A DNA stretch of 64,000 bases. Origin: Theobroma cacao (lineage: Eukaryota > Streptophyta > Magnoliopsida > Malvales > Malvaceae). The notes under the pieces were generated by a model that searched no databases, was not told the DNA's origin, and saw only the letters and a list, made by a program, of their open reading frames with translations. The first letter of the stretch is position 1, and each line of letters opens with the position of its first letter. This document shows positions 49,054-60,326 of this stretch, piece after piece. The stretch lies in NCBI RefSeq assembly GCF_000208745.1, contig NC_030851.1, positions 31,515,405 through 31,579,404 on the forward strand. Reading direction: 5' to 3'. The position numbers and the translations under genes were made by a program.

Positions 49054-50415
49054 AGGAATAGGAGAGTGTTTGTTTTCCTTTTTCTGTTTCTGTCGACTTA
49101 TTTGAGATCAGAAGTTGATGATGAGATAAATTGGGAACAGTATCGTGTAATCATCAAGGAAAATATTTTAACTGAATGTCTTATTTTCTTTGTGAAATTG
49201 TCGCTTTTCCTTTTTGTTTTTTTTTTTATTAAAGGTTTTATCTTCGTGACTTTGGGTCACTGGCAGAACAACAGACAGACAGATTGCTAGGTGAGTTGAG
49301 GTGAAACTAGAAAGGAACTAAATCCAGCGATGTTGTTTCGAGGCACGTGTTGTATTACAGCAAAAGGTGTCGTGTCTTCCCCAATTTTCTGATTTTTCCT
49401 TCGAGGACCTGGACAGGACAAGGGGGTTTTTTTTTTTTTTTTCCTTCTTGTTCCCCATTCCCCAATTTTTCCTGATGAACTTGAACAAAGCAAGATCCAA
49501 AAGTTATACCAGTACTACTATATGAATATGACGGGTGGCTGTAGTGAGCTACTGGATCCATACCGTACGTTTTGGTGACTGTAACAGTAATCCTTGGATG
49601 AAAGTTTGCTAATGTCACAAGGGTTATAAGAAACTGTTGGAAACCGGTTTAGCTAGAAGAGAACTTTGCAAAAAGCTTTTGAATTAGCTGCAAAAGCAGA
49701 TACATTGGCTCAACAAAAATCACCTTGTAGCGTAATGGTTGGAGATATTCCCAATCTTGCCCTTTAAAATAAAGAATTCTCTTCTTTTCGTCCCTGGGAG
49801 CTAGTTGGGGAGCCTGCGTGGCCAGAACTCGCCGTCGAGGCTGGATTTGACATCTTGATATGGGCCCAAAATGGCCTTGTAAGCCTCAGACCTGCCTTGT
49901 CGAAACTAGGACCGATCCTCCTGTCTCCGGCGGCCACTCATTCCTCTTTTGTCTCCACTCTCTTTATGGTGTCTACCCTTTTCGAAAAGAGCAAACAACA
50001 TAAGGCTAAAATGGGATAAACGAACATTTTCTTTACCCTTGGTAGTCTTTATTCATCTTTACACTCCATTAATCCCTCATTTTTCTTCTTTCAGCTACGG
50101 TTTAAGCTTTTGCAGCTAATTTCATGGCTTTTACCAGATACACGTTGTGAGTCGTGCTCTCGAACTTTTAATTTCTTCCGAGGGCTATTGTTACACCCGC
50201 CAAACTGGACAATATGGACCATACCGTTACATTTGCCGTTTGTTTGTTCCAGAAATACCCGCCAAATGGTTATTAACGTCGTTACATTTTTGGAGTGGCG
50301 TGAGGGTATTTCTCAAACAAACAAAGGGCAAACGTACTTTCATTCAAACTTGGAAGGATCTTTATATTTTACTCTTACATATTTAGTTGTCTAATTATAA
50401 TGAAATACACAAATA
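49054..50415. other. Intergenic, upstream of the GNAT gene
   Basis: Contains the GNAT promoter region, T-runs at 49217-49227 and 49427-49442, and a less AT-rich patch at 49795-49950. At 50110-50394 two plus-strand frames overlap (94 and 79 codons) with no known domain and no splice partner. They may be fragments of an old element, but I cannot assign them. Confidence 0.4.
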
Positions 50416-50979
50416 GGATAATGTTATATTTGACTCATGAAGTAATAAAAAAAATCTAATGTAATACCTGTAATAAAAGAAAATGCATAATATTTGTCTA
50501 ACTCCATCAACAAAACCCAATTATATGTCATACACCCAATCAAAATGAGCCATTTGTCTGCAAAATGTCATATCATATTTAGGAGATTTGCTTTGAAGCC
50601 AGATTTGGCCCTACTACCGACTGATCAAGGCTAGACCAGCTAGATCGGGCTAATCGACGGTGGATCGAAGGAGAAAAGAACAAAGAAAAAAAAATCAAAA
50701 TTAAGATTTTTTATTTCTAAAAAATTAGATATTTTCAATTTTTTTGACAAATGGGGTAATGCCACATGTTTGCTTAGTGTCTATCAGGGTCGCAGACCCA
50801 GAGAGTAATGTGACATTTTAAAGCCAGATGGCCAGTTTTAATTGAGCGTTGACATGTCATTGAACTTACTTAACAAGCCTTAGACATTGGGACACATTAG
50901 CATACTAAATGAAAGTTTTCAGTCCTGGTACTATATTAGGCATTTTTCTGTACTTCATAGGCCAAATAAAACATTATCC
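50416..50979. mobile_element. MITE-like element with long terminal inverted repeats, related to 37716-38377
   Basis: The left end (GGATAATGTTATATTTGACTC...) and the reverse complement of the right end (GGATAATGTTTTATTTGGCCT...) align over about 80 bases, sharing ATGAAGTA and AAAAAT. No clean target duplication is visible. Inner words such as CGACTGATC/ATCGAC and the general layout resemble the 37.7-kb element, so they may be distant relatives. Confidence 0.55.
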
Positions 50980-50989
50980 CTATACAAAT

Positions 50990-52731
50990 TGGTACCTGAA
51001 AAATGAAAATTTAAAACCATTTCTTTAAATAGAATTATACTTTCATTATTTAATGCAGAAAAACTCTAATTAAAAGAATAGATTTTTACACCTTCACGAC
51101 CTTAGTGTCAAAATCTCAAAAGTTCTTGGACACAAAAACTAGAAATCCTTTATGCATCAAGCTCAAGTTGTAGCTAACCACAAGTTCTCCAAGTGTATAG
51201 CTTCCAAAAGCAATCCACATGAATTGCAAATAACTCCAACGGAGGGCGGGGATGCTTATGCTTGTATGGCCTAGTGCTAGCTAAGGGAGAGTCTCCCAAC
51301 TTTCTCACTTTCAAGGGGACCAATCAAACTCACCAAAGAATCAAAGAGGCAGCCATCGATACCGAAGGTTAGGAAAAACAAGACCAATATGTGCGATTAA
51401 GGGATTTTGTCAATTTGCAAGGTTTGTAACAAAAGCTCAAACTCTCTTTTCTCTTGCCTTTCGTGGTTTTAAATGTGTTGTAGTGCATATCATGTGTAAC
51501 ACAAGCATTATATTTATAGGCACTTGTAACCCTATAGGTTTAACATAACTTTCATGTTAATTGCAAAATCTCTTGATTAAATTGAACCATTCAATTAAGT
51601 TTTTGAAGTTCTTAACTCGTTTAAATTAAATTCAACTTGATTTCTCTGTTTTACATTCTCAATTATTATTCTTTAATATGTGTGACCCATTAGGTTTTTA
51701 ATATGTTAGTAATAAGATAAATCATGATCATATGCAAATAAGATTAGATGAATCAAACTCTTTTGACTTCATCATTAATTTTAAATTGATTAGTTCGTAT
51801 TTATAAATCAAGATTGACATTTAGCAATACATCATGATTACCCAAAATGTTAATAAAAGTCATTATGGTTTGACTCTACCTTTCGGTGCACAGTCTTGCC
51901 ATGTAATCAATACTCCAACAAGACATAAAGTATATGTGATGCAATGCTACTTTATATTGTTTTTGTCATATTAGCACTTGAATCTAGTAATCAAACTCAT
52001 TATTAGAATTGACAAACCCTTTTGCCAACATCTCTACTTGACTTGGCTAATTCTTTGAGTTATTACATGTCAAGATGTACTAGGATGTTGAGTCCTTAAT
52101 ATCAGTTAAAGCGATGCCTCTATTGATTATTCATTTACCTTCATGTATTTCATTCAATATCTAATAGTTATCCCATTTGAACATCCTTAATTACAACCAC
52201 TTTAGAGAATATTAAAGCATAACATTCCACACATAAGGTAACCTAACGATATTAAATCTAAGGATCACTTACACAATTATCACATGAAAATTTATTCAAC
52301 AGACACTTGTGATATTCTAATTAAAGTTCTCATGGGGTTACGTTCATTGAATTTGTTCATGTAACAAGCACTTACATGTTAGTTCAAGCATCTCCATATT
52401 TCAATTTATGGGATCGATTGCTCACTTCATAAGTGGGGAATTTAACCATGTGTCAATTTCTTAGATTTATCAATAACCATTTCTTGATAAAACATTGACT
52501 AGGAATAATTTAGGAATAATGTTTTGATGCAATAAGGTTTTCATAATTACAACACCTTATAATTTCTTTCACAAAACATATAACATTGCATGAACTTTAT
52601 TTCATCTTGTCAACAACAATAGTCTTTCGAAAATAAAGAATATAGTTTATTAAATACAAATGCTTAAAATTACATAATGTATCTTTATACATCTAACCAA
52701 TTAGTTTATATGGTGTACATTATGTCTATCA
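50990..52731 (-). repeat. 3' LTR of a Copia element (minus strand); low-coordinate end uncertain
   Basis: On - the LTR starts TGATAGACATAATGTAC at 52731, directly after a purine-rich AAGTAAGGGAT tract and the Copia RNase H remnant. A promoter-like CCTATAAATATAATGCTTG lies at 51526-51508. The other end is not fixed: TGGTACC at 50990 is one candidate. Sequence from 51534 on is duplicated at 55821-57013. Confidence 0.6.
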
Positions 52732-52739
52732 ATCCCTTA

Positions 52740-53111
52740 CTTGCACTAAAGTCAATTGCTTATGTATCTAACACCAAACCCTTCCATCCATGCTGCGATC
52801 ATTCTTTTGTTTTGATAAAGCCTTACTGAAAAGATTTGCTAAATTATCCTTTATTGACATATGTTCAATCTTTATAGCACTTTTCTTCATGATCTCTTTG
52901 ATCAAGTGATATCTGCTCAATATATGTTTGGATTTTTGGTGAGAACTTGGCTTCTTGCTTGCATAATGGCTCCATTGTTGTCACAATACAAGGTAATTAG
53001 ATCAACAATGCTAAGAACCACACCTAGTGCAGTTCTGAAGTTCTTGATCCAAACAATCTCTTTTATTGCCTTAAATGTAGAGACATATTTGATCTCGATT
53101 GTAGAATTTGA
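52740..53111 (-). pseudogene. Copia RNase H remnant, unit A
   Basis: The minus-strand frame reads NSTIEIKYVSTFKAIKEIVW, then LYCDNNGA, which is the end of Copia pol. A frameshift follows near 52930. The 5' side is cut off at the (TA)n tract 53111-53135, so only the C-terminal part of the domain remains. Confidence 0.75.
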
Positions 53112-53135
53112 TATATATATATATATATATATATA

Positions 53136-54835
53136 TGGGAACGGCACAAGATTAGATTATATGCAACGGAATCAATAATTTTAAAATATATAAAACTTAT
53201 GCTATCATCCATGGATCTCCTTAATGGTTTTAATACAAAATACACAAATTAAGAAAGTAGTCTAAAAATTTTACTTAACCAAGTGATGTAGCAATCACGA
53301 TAGTAAAACCACTTTGAAAAAACGCAACACTACCCCAAGGAAATGGAAGAACCTGAGCCACTTAAATGTTTGGCCTCCAATGGTCTCACACACAGGTGAA
53401 AGCTCTTAACTATACCTTGTGCTAGCAAAATGGGCAACAATTTGTTCTTTTCCTCACTCACTCTTTGGCCAAACCATAAGAGAATTTCTTCTCAAGGGAT
53501 TCTCCCTCAAGGTGCAATGGCTAAAGAGGTTTTTCTTTGTTAGTTTTTCTGACAACTAATTCATCTTTGAGGAGTAGTTGAAAGATGAATTTTATACCCA
53601 GGTTTATTAACTTCCTTAGTTTGCAAATAAGTTCTCAATATTATAACCTCTTATAATATTAACCTTGTACTTAATTAAACCATTTTAATTAATTGCTTAG
53701 AAGTTAAAAACCTAGTGTATGATGTAAGTCTAACTTAAATCGTCATACTTCCAATTTAATCCATAATGCAACTTATTGTCTATAGCCCATTAAGCTCCTA
53801 ACATGTTGGTAATGGAACTGAATTATAAATTTTTTATTAATTAATTTAAATGAATTATATTCATTATAAATCGATTAATTCAATTCAATAAATCAAGATT
53901 GACATCTAGCAATGCATCATGGCCACCCAATTGTTAGAAGAGTCAACGAGCTCTTTGACAACCTTTCAGTGTACAATCTATCATTGTAATTCATTTTCTC
54001 ATCATATATCCTAAAAATAATAAGAGCATAGTGTAGTGTCCACTATTATTAATCTACATATTCATTTTTGCAATTAAATCATTAGTTTTACAAAAATTTA
54101 TGAAACTCATTTCCTAATCTCTAAATCACCTTGGCTAAAGATTTGATCAAGCTAATATTAATCAAGAATTATTAAGATATGTCCTCTTTTATCACTTGGG
54201 GTTGATTCCTATCTTAACCACTATTTACCTTCACATGCTTCATGCTATACCCAAAACATCCTGATTTGGCATCCTTGATAGGACCCGTAGGGATGAAATC
54301 AAAGTATAACACTCCACGTATAAAACAACCTAGTGTCTCAAATCTAAGGAGTATTTACGCGACTAACACATAAACAGTATTGCATAGACACTAGAGTGAG
54401 ATACCAAATGCACTTCTCATGTCAGGCCAGGTTCAATGAACTTGCTCTCTAAAGGCAAGTACCCACATGCTACTTTCGAGTATCTCTATATTTCAACCAA
54501 TGAGATCAGTTGCTTACTTTACAAGTAAAGAACATAGCATGTACTGATCTTTAAGCATGATTTATGCCCCGTTTTAATAATACAATAATCAGGAATTTTT
54601 AGGAACAATGCTTTGATGCATGAAAACCTCATAATTATACCTCTATATAATTCCTTTACAAGGCATATATAGTTCTTTGGGCTTTATCTACATAAGTATA
54701 AATAGTAATTAAACTACAAACTTAAGGATAAAGAACTATCTTTATGTTATTATAAATAACAAAATATCATACATAAATATCTCAAATTATAATTTCTATA
54801 CAACCATAGATTGGCTTCTAAGGCTCCCACTAACA
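53136..54835 (-). mobile_element. Solo Copia-type LTR inserted in a (TA)n tract, unit A
   Basis: On + it runs TGGGAACGGC... to ...CCCACTAACA, with TG...CA ends and (TA)n on both sides (53111-53135 and 54836-54853). On - it starts TGTTAGTGGGAGCC and ends CCGTTCCCA, and its body resembles the neighbouring Copia LTR in style. No internal coding is present. The exact target duplication cannot be read in the alternating repeat. Confidence 0.65.
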
Positions 54836-54853
54836 TATATATATATATATATA

Positions 54854-55820
54854 CTTTGGTTGTAGTTATGTTTGGATTATTAGTCATTAACGAATATATT
54901 AAAGACATGTGAGGTGACTTATTTGGACTAGGTTCTTGCCTGTTGTTTATTGGTTAGGGTATATTTGAGAAATTATCTATTCCTTATAAATTTGTCCTAA
55001 TAGTGGATGGTATTAAAGAAATGGAACATCTAGTTGTCTTAAAGTCCATTTTATGGGCTGTTGTGGATGAATCATCTCCTAGAATATTTAAGCTTCTAAT
55101 TGAAACGGTGGCTTGACTTAAATTAAAATATTGTCTTGATGGCATTCTTAGTGGTCTGTTAAAAACTAATTCAACAGATTCATCTTTGTATTGAGCTACA
55201 TAGTTTATTTCTATATTTTGGATGGGAACAGGAGTCATAACTCCTTCAAATCTCCATCTATTTAAGAGTCAGACTTCATGCCATTGTATGGTCATTGGTA
55301 TGGTAGTATGAAACTTGGACATGTCTGTTTAAATTAGGAAAATTTCTCCTCTTGGGCTATGGATTAAAGCCTTTGTATTGATCATTGAATACATGGTCTT
55401 ATAATATAGTTTATAAACTAAGGTCAGTGGTTTAGATCATAGCATTATTTTGTAATTATGTGTTTGGATTTGGAGTGTCAAGAAGTTTAAGATATTCCTA
55501 TCTTTCAAGGATACCATAAAATTGGAGAAATAGTTAAAATATATTGGTCCTCTACACAGACTTGTTTTTTACTGTCACTAATAAAGAGTCATTAAAATGG
55601 AGATGTCTTTTATCTCTGACAGCAATAAGGATGGAAGTATCCAATCCCTTTTTTGTGAGCGGTTTAGTTCCTACTTGTACTAATCCAAAATGAATATAAT
55701 TATATTTTTGGTGTTTGAGTTTCTATTTTATCTTTTGATCCAAGAGTTAGATATTTTCATATTGGTTTTGAATATGTATTCCTTTTTCTTTGGTTTTGAT
55801 CAAATATCCACATAAGGAAT
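54854..55820 (-). pseudogene. EPRV movement-protein segment, copy A
   Basis: The minus strand encodes pieces of a 30K-superfamily movement protein of Caulimoviridae: near 55650-55600 KKGLDTSILIA, and at 55238-54984 MTPVPIQNIEINYVAQYKDE followed by FNRPLRMPSRQYFNLS. In living viruses this protein moves genomes through plasmodesmata. Stops and frameshifts separate the blocks, so it is not functional. It abuts a (TA)n tract on the left and the duplication junction on the right. Confidence 0.75.
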
Positions 55821-57013
55821 ATAGGTTCAACATAACTTTCATGTTAATTGCAAAATCTCTTGATTAAATTGAACCATTCAATTAAGTTTTTGAAATTCTT
55901 AACTCATTTAAATTAAATTGAACTTGATTTCTCTATTTTACATTCTCAATTATTATTCTTTAATATGTGTGACCCATTAGGTTTTTAATACGTTAGTAAT
56001 AAGATAAATCATGATCATATGCAAATACGATTAGATGAAACAAACTCTTTTGACTTCATCATTAATTTCAAATTGATTAGTTTGTATTTATAAATCAAGA
56101 TTGACATTTAGCAATACATCATGATTACCCAAAATGTTAATAAAAGTCATTATGGTTTGACCCTCCAGTGCACAATCTTGCCATGTAATCAATATTCCAA
56201 CAAGACATAAAGTATATACGATGCAATGCTACTTTATATTGTTTTTGTCATATTAGCACTTGAATCTAGTAATCAAACTCATTATTAGAATTGACAAACC
56301 CTTTTGCCAACATCTCTACTTGACTTGGCTAATTCTTTGAGTTATTACATGTCAAGATGTACTAAGATGTTGAGTCCTTAATATCACTTAAAGTGATGCC
56401 TCTATTGCTTATTCATTTACCTTCATGTTTTTCATTCAATATCTAATAGTTATCCCATTTGAACATCTTTAATTACAACCACTTTAAAGAGTATTAAAGT
56501 ATAACATTCCACACATAAGGTAACCTAATGATATTAAGTCTAAGGATCACTTACACAGTTATCACATGAAAATTTATTCAACAGACACTTGTGATATTCC
56601 AATTAAAGTTCTCATAGGTCATGTTCACTAAATTTGTTCATGTAACAAGCACTTACATGTTAGTTCAAGTATTTCCATTTTTCAATTTATGGGATCAATT
56701 GCTCAGTTCATAAGTGGGGAATATAACCATGTGTTGATCTCTTAGATTTATCAATAACCATTTCTTGATAAAAACATTGACTAGGAATAATTTAGGAAAA
56801 ATGTTTTGATGCAATAAGGATTTCATAATTACAACACCTTATAATTTCTTTCGCCAAACATATAACATTTCATGAACTTTATTTCATCTTGTCGACAACA
56901 ATAGTCTTACGAAAATAAAGAATACCTTTTATTAAATATAAATGCTTAAAATTACATAATGTATCTTTATACATCTAACCAATTAGTTTATATGGTGTAC
57001 ATTATGTCTATCA
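55821..57013 (-). repeat. Partial Copia LTR, unit B
   Basis: It matches 51534-52731 and starts TGATAGACATAATGTAC on the minus strand at 57013. It lacks the part left of 51534, which includes the TATA region, because the duplication breakpoint lies inside the LTR. Confidence 0.8.
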
Positions 57014-57033
57014 ATCTCTTACTTGCACTAAAG

Positions 57034-57392
57034 TCAATTGCATATGTATCTAACACCAAACCCTTCCATCCATGCTACAATCATTCTTTTGTTTTGATAG
57101 AGCCTTACTGAAATATTTGCTAAATTATCCTTTATGGACATATGTTCAATCTTTATAGCACTTCTCTTGATGATCTCTTTGATCAAATGATATCCGCTCA
57201 ATATATGTTTGGATATTTGATGAGAACTTGGCTTCTTTGCTTGCATAGTGGCTCCATTGTTGTCACAATACAAGGTAATTGGATCAACAACGCTAAGAAC
57301 CACACCTAGTGCAGTTCTGAAGTTCTTGATCCAAACAATCTCTTTTGTTGCCTTAAATGTAAAGACATATTTGATCTCAATTGTAGAATTTG
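57034..57392 (-). pseudogene. Copia RNase H remnant, unit B
   Basis: The frame is longer and cleaner than in unit A: KYVFTFKATKEIVW, LYCDNNGATMQAKKPSSHQI, SKHILSGYHLIKEII, and the tail MIVAWMEGFGVRY before a stop at 57034. The N-terminal part is missing at the (TA)n tract 57393-57411. Confidence 0.8.
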
Positions 57393-57411
57393 ATATATAT
57401 ATATATATATA

Positions 57412-59070
57412 TGGGAACAGCACAAGATTTGATTATACGCAACGGAATCAATAATTTTAAAATATATAAAACTTATGCTATCATCCATCGATCTCCTTAG
57501 TAGTTTTAATACAAAATATACAAATTAAGAAAGTAGTCTGAAAATATTACCTAACCAAGTGATGTAGCAACCACGATGGTAAAACCACTTTGAATAAACG
57601 CAGCACTACCACAAGGAAGTGGAAGAACTTGAGCCACTTAAATGTTTGGCCTCCAATGGTCTCCCACACAGTTGCACTTGAAATTTCTCCAAGGTGGGAG
57701 CTCTTAACTATACCTTGTTCTAGCAAAATGGCCAATAACTTGTTCTTTTCCTCACTCACTCTTTAGCCAAACCATAAGAGAATTTCTTCTCAAGGAATTC
57801 ACTCTCAAGGTCCAATGGCTAAAGAGGTTTTTCTTTGTTAGTTTCTGACAACTAATTCATCTTTGAGGAGTAGTTAAAAGATTACTTTTATACCTAGTTT
57901 TATTAACTTCCTTAGTTTACAAATAAGTTCTCAATATTATAACCTCTTATAATATTCATCTAGTACTTAATTAAACCATTTTAATTAAGTGCTTAGAAGT
58001 TAAAAACCTGTGGTATGATGTAATCTAACTTAAATCGTCACACTTCTAATTTAATCCATAATGCAACTTATTGTGTGTAACCTATTAGGCTCATAACATA
58101 TTGGTTATAAATTGATTAATTCAATTCAATAAATCAAGACTGGCATCTAGTAATGCATCGTGACCACCCAATTGTTAGAAGAGTCAAGGGGCTCTTTGAC
58201 AACCTTTTAGTGTATAATCTATCAATGTAATTTATTTTCTCATCTTATATCCCAAAATAAGAGCATAGTGTAGTGTCCACTCTTATTAATCTCCATATTC
58301 GTTCTTGCAGTTAAATCATTAGCTTTACAAAGATTTATGCAACTCATTTACTAATCTCTAAATCACCTTGGTCAAGGATTTGATCAAGCTAATATTAATC
58401 AAGAATTATTAAGATATGTCTTTTTGTATCACTTGGGGTGATGATTCCTATCTTAACCACTATTTGCCTTCACATGTTTCACACTATACCTAAAACATCT
58501 TGATTTGGCATTCTTGATAGAACCCGTAGGGATGAAATCAAAGAATAACACTCCACATATAAAACAACATGATGTCTTAAATCTAAGGAGTATTTACACG
58601 ACTGACACATGATAAGTATTGTATAGACACTAGAGTGAGATAGCTAAAGCACTTCTCATGTCAAGCCAAGTTCAATGAACTTGCTCTCCAAAGGCAAGCG
58701 CCAACATGCTACTTCCGAGTATCTCTATACTTTAACCTATGAGATTAGTTACTTACTTCACAAGTAAGGAACATAGCTTGTGTTGATCTTTAAGCATGAT
58801 TTATGCCCCGTCTTAATAATATAATAATCAAGAATTTTTAGGAACAATGCTTTGATGCATAAAAACCTCATAATTATACCTTTATACAATTCCTTTACCT
58901 GGCATATATAGTTCTTTGGGTTTTATCTACATAAGTATAAATAGTAATTAAAGTACAAACTTAAGGATAAAGAACTATCTCTATGTTATTATAAATAACA
59001 AAATGTCATACATAAATATTTTAAATTATAATTTCCTTACAACCATGGATTGGCTTACAAGGCTCACATT

Positions 59071-59074
<4 letters not shown>
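57412..59074 (-). mobile_element. Solo Copia-type LTR in (TA)n, unit B
   Basis: It is the copy of 53136-54835, from TGGGAACAGC to CTCACATTAACA, with (TA)n on each side. The last 67 bases are repeated after a single N (59105-59171); that repeat is probably artificial. Confidence 0.65.
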
Positions 59075-59102
<28 letters not shown>

Positions 59103-59171
59103 CNATACATAAATATTTTAAATTATAATTTCCTTACAACCATGGATTGGCTTACAAGGCTCACATTAACA
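59008..59171. other. Assembly seam: one N between two identical 67-bp copies
   Basis: 59008-59074 and 59105-59171 read the same, each followed by (TA)n, with an N at 59104. Unit A has only one copy at the matching place. This looks like overlapping contig ends that were joined without merging. Confidence 0.8.
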
Positions 59172-59201
59172 TATATATATTTGTATATATATATATATAT
59201 A

Positions 59202-60326
59202 CTTCGGTTGCAGTTATGTTTGGATTATTAGTCATTGACGAATATGTTGGGAACGTGTGAGGTGACTTATTTGGACTAGTTTCTTGCTTGTTGTATATTG
59301 GTTAGGGTATATTTGAAGAATTATCTATTCCTTGTAAATTTGTCCTAATAGTGGATGGTATTGAAGAAATGGAAGCTCTAGTTGTCTTAAAGTCCGTTCT
59401 ATGGGTTATTGTCAATGAATCATCTCCTAGAATATATAAGGTTCTGATAGAAACGGTGGCTTGTCCTAAATTAAAATATTGTCTTGAAGGCATTCTTAGT
59501 GGTCTGTTAAAAACTAATTCTACATATTCATCTCTGTATTGAGCTACATAGTTTATTTCTATATTTTGGATAGGAACAGGAATCGTAACTCCGTCAAATC
59601 TCCATCTGTTTAAGAGTCAGACTTCATGTCAGTGTACGGTTATTGGTATGGTAGTATGAAACCAAGACATGTGTGTTTAAATTAGGAAAGTTTCTTCTCT
59701 TGGGTTGTGGATTAAAGCCTTGGTATTGATCACTAAATACATGGCCTTATAATATAGTTTATAAACTAAGGTCAGTGGTTTAGATCATGGCATCATTTTG
59801 TAATTATGTGTTTGGATTTGGAGTGTCAAGGAGTTTAAGATATTCCTATCTTTCAAGGATACCATAAACTTGGAGAAATAGTTGAAATATATTGGTCCTC
59901 TACACAGACTTATTTCTACTGTTCCTAATAAAAAGTCATTGAAATGGAGATGTCTTTTATCCATGAGAGCTATAAGAATGGAAGTATCCAATCCCTTTTT
60001 TATAAGCAGTTTAGCTCCTACTTGTACTAATTCAAAATTAATATAATTATATTTTTGGTGTTTGAGTTTTTCTATTGTTTCTTGATCCAAGAGTTAGAGA
60101 TTTTCATATTGGTTTTGAATATGTATTCCTTTTTCTTTGGTTTTGATCAAATATCCGCATAAGGAATGTAGATGTAGGTTATGGAAGGTTGATGATTTAT
60201 ATATTTAATTTTCGAGGACTTTTGGGATTTCCCAATTATCTATTTCTTTGATAATGTTTTTATAATGAATGTTTTCTTCATTGGTTTTTTATCACAATTT
60301 GTAATGCAATAGTCTTCCAAAACCAA
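59202..60326 (-). pseudogene. EPRV movement-protein segment, copy B
   Basis: This is the longest of the three copies. The minus strand shows an N-terminal part near 60300-60130, a frame at 60090-59785 with KKGLDTSILIALMDKRHL and LLGTVEISLCRGPIYF, and a C-terminal part at 59493-59302 with MPSRQYFNLGQATVSIRTL. Frame changes occur between them. A Ser/Thr/Asn-rich stretch reads on to the (TA)n tract ending at 59201. It is not functional as it stands. It lies head to head with copy C. Confidence 0.75.

Larger units (their letters stand above)
51534..55820. repeat. Unit A of a 4.3-kb tandem duplication
   Basis: The segment from ATAGGTTTAACATAAC (51534) to CACATAAGGAAT (55820) recurs head to tail as 55821-60167. 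It contains, in order, part of a Copia LTR, a Copia RNase H remnant, (TA)n, a solo LTR, (TA)n, and an EPRV movement-protein segment. The junction CATAAGGAAT|ATAGGTTCAAC at 55820/55821 is precise. Confidence 0.9.
55821..60167. repeat. Unit B of the 4.3-kb tandem duplication
   Basis: It is colinear with unit A from ATAGGTTCAACATAAC to GCATAAGGAAT. It differs by scattered substitutions and small indels, for example loss of about 50 bases near 58105 relative to 53815-53865. Both units contain the solo LTR, so duplication followed LTR insertion. Confidence 0.9.

Noticed and set aside
52917..53245. Frames with YIYIYI stretches at 52.9-53.2 kb and 57.0-57.5 kb taken as genes
   Set aside because: The YIYIYI parts are translated (TA)n; the rest is Copia RNase H remnant or LTR.
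53131..54840. Exact 5-bp target duplication for the solo LTR in (TA)n
   Set aside because: The alternating repeat reads ATATA on one side and TATAT on the other, so no length can be fixed.
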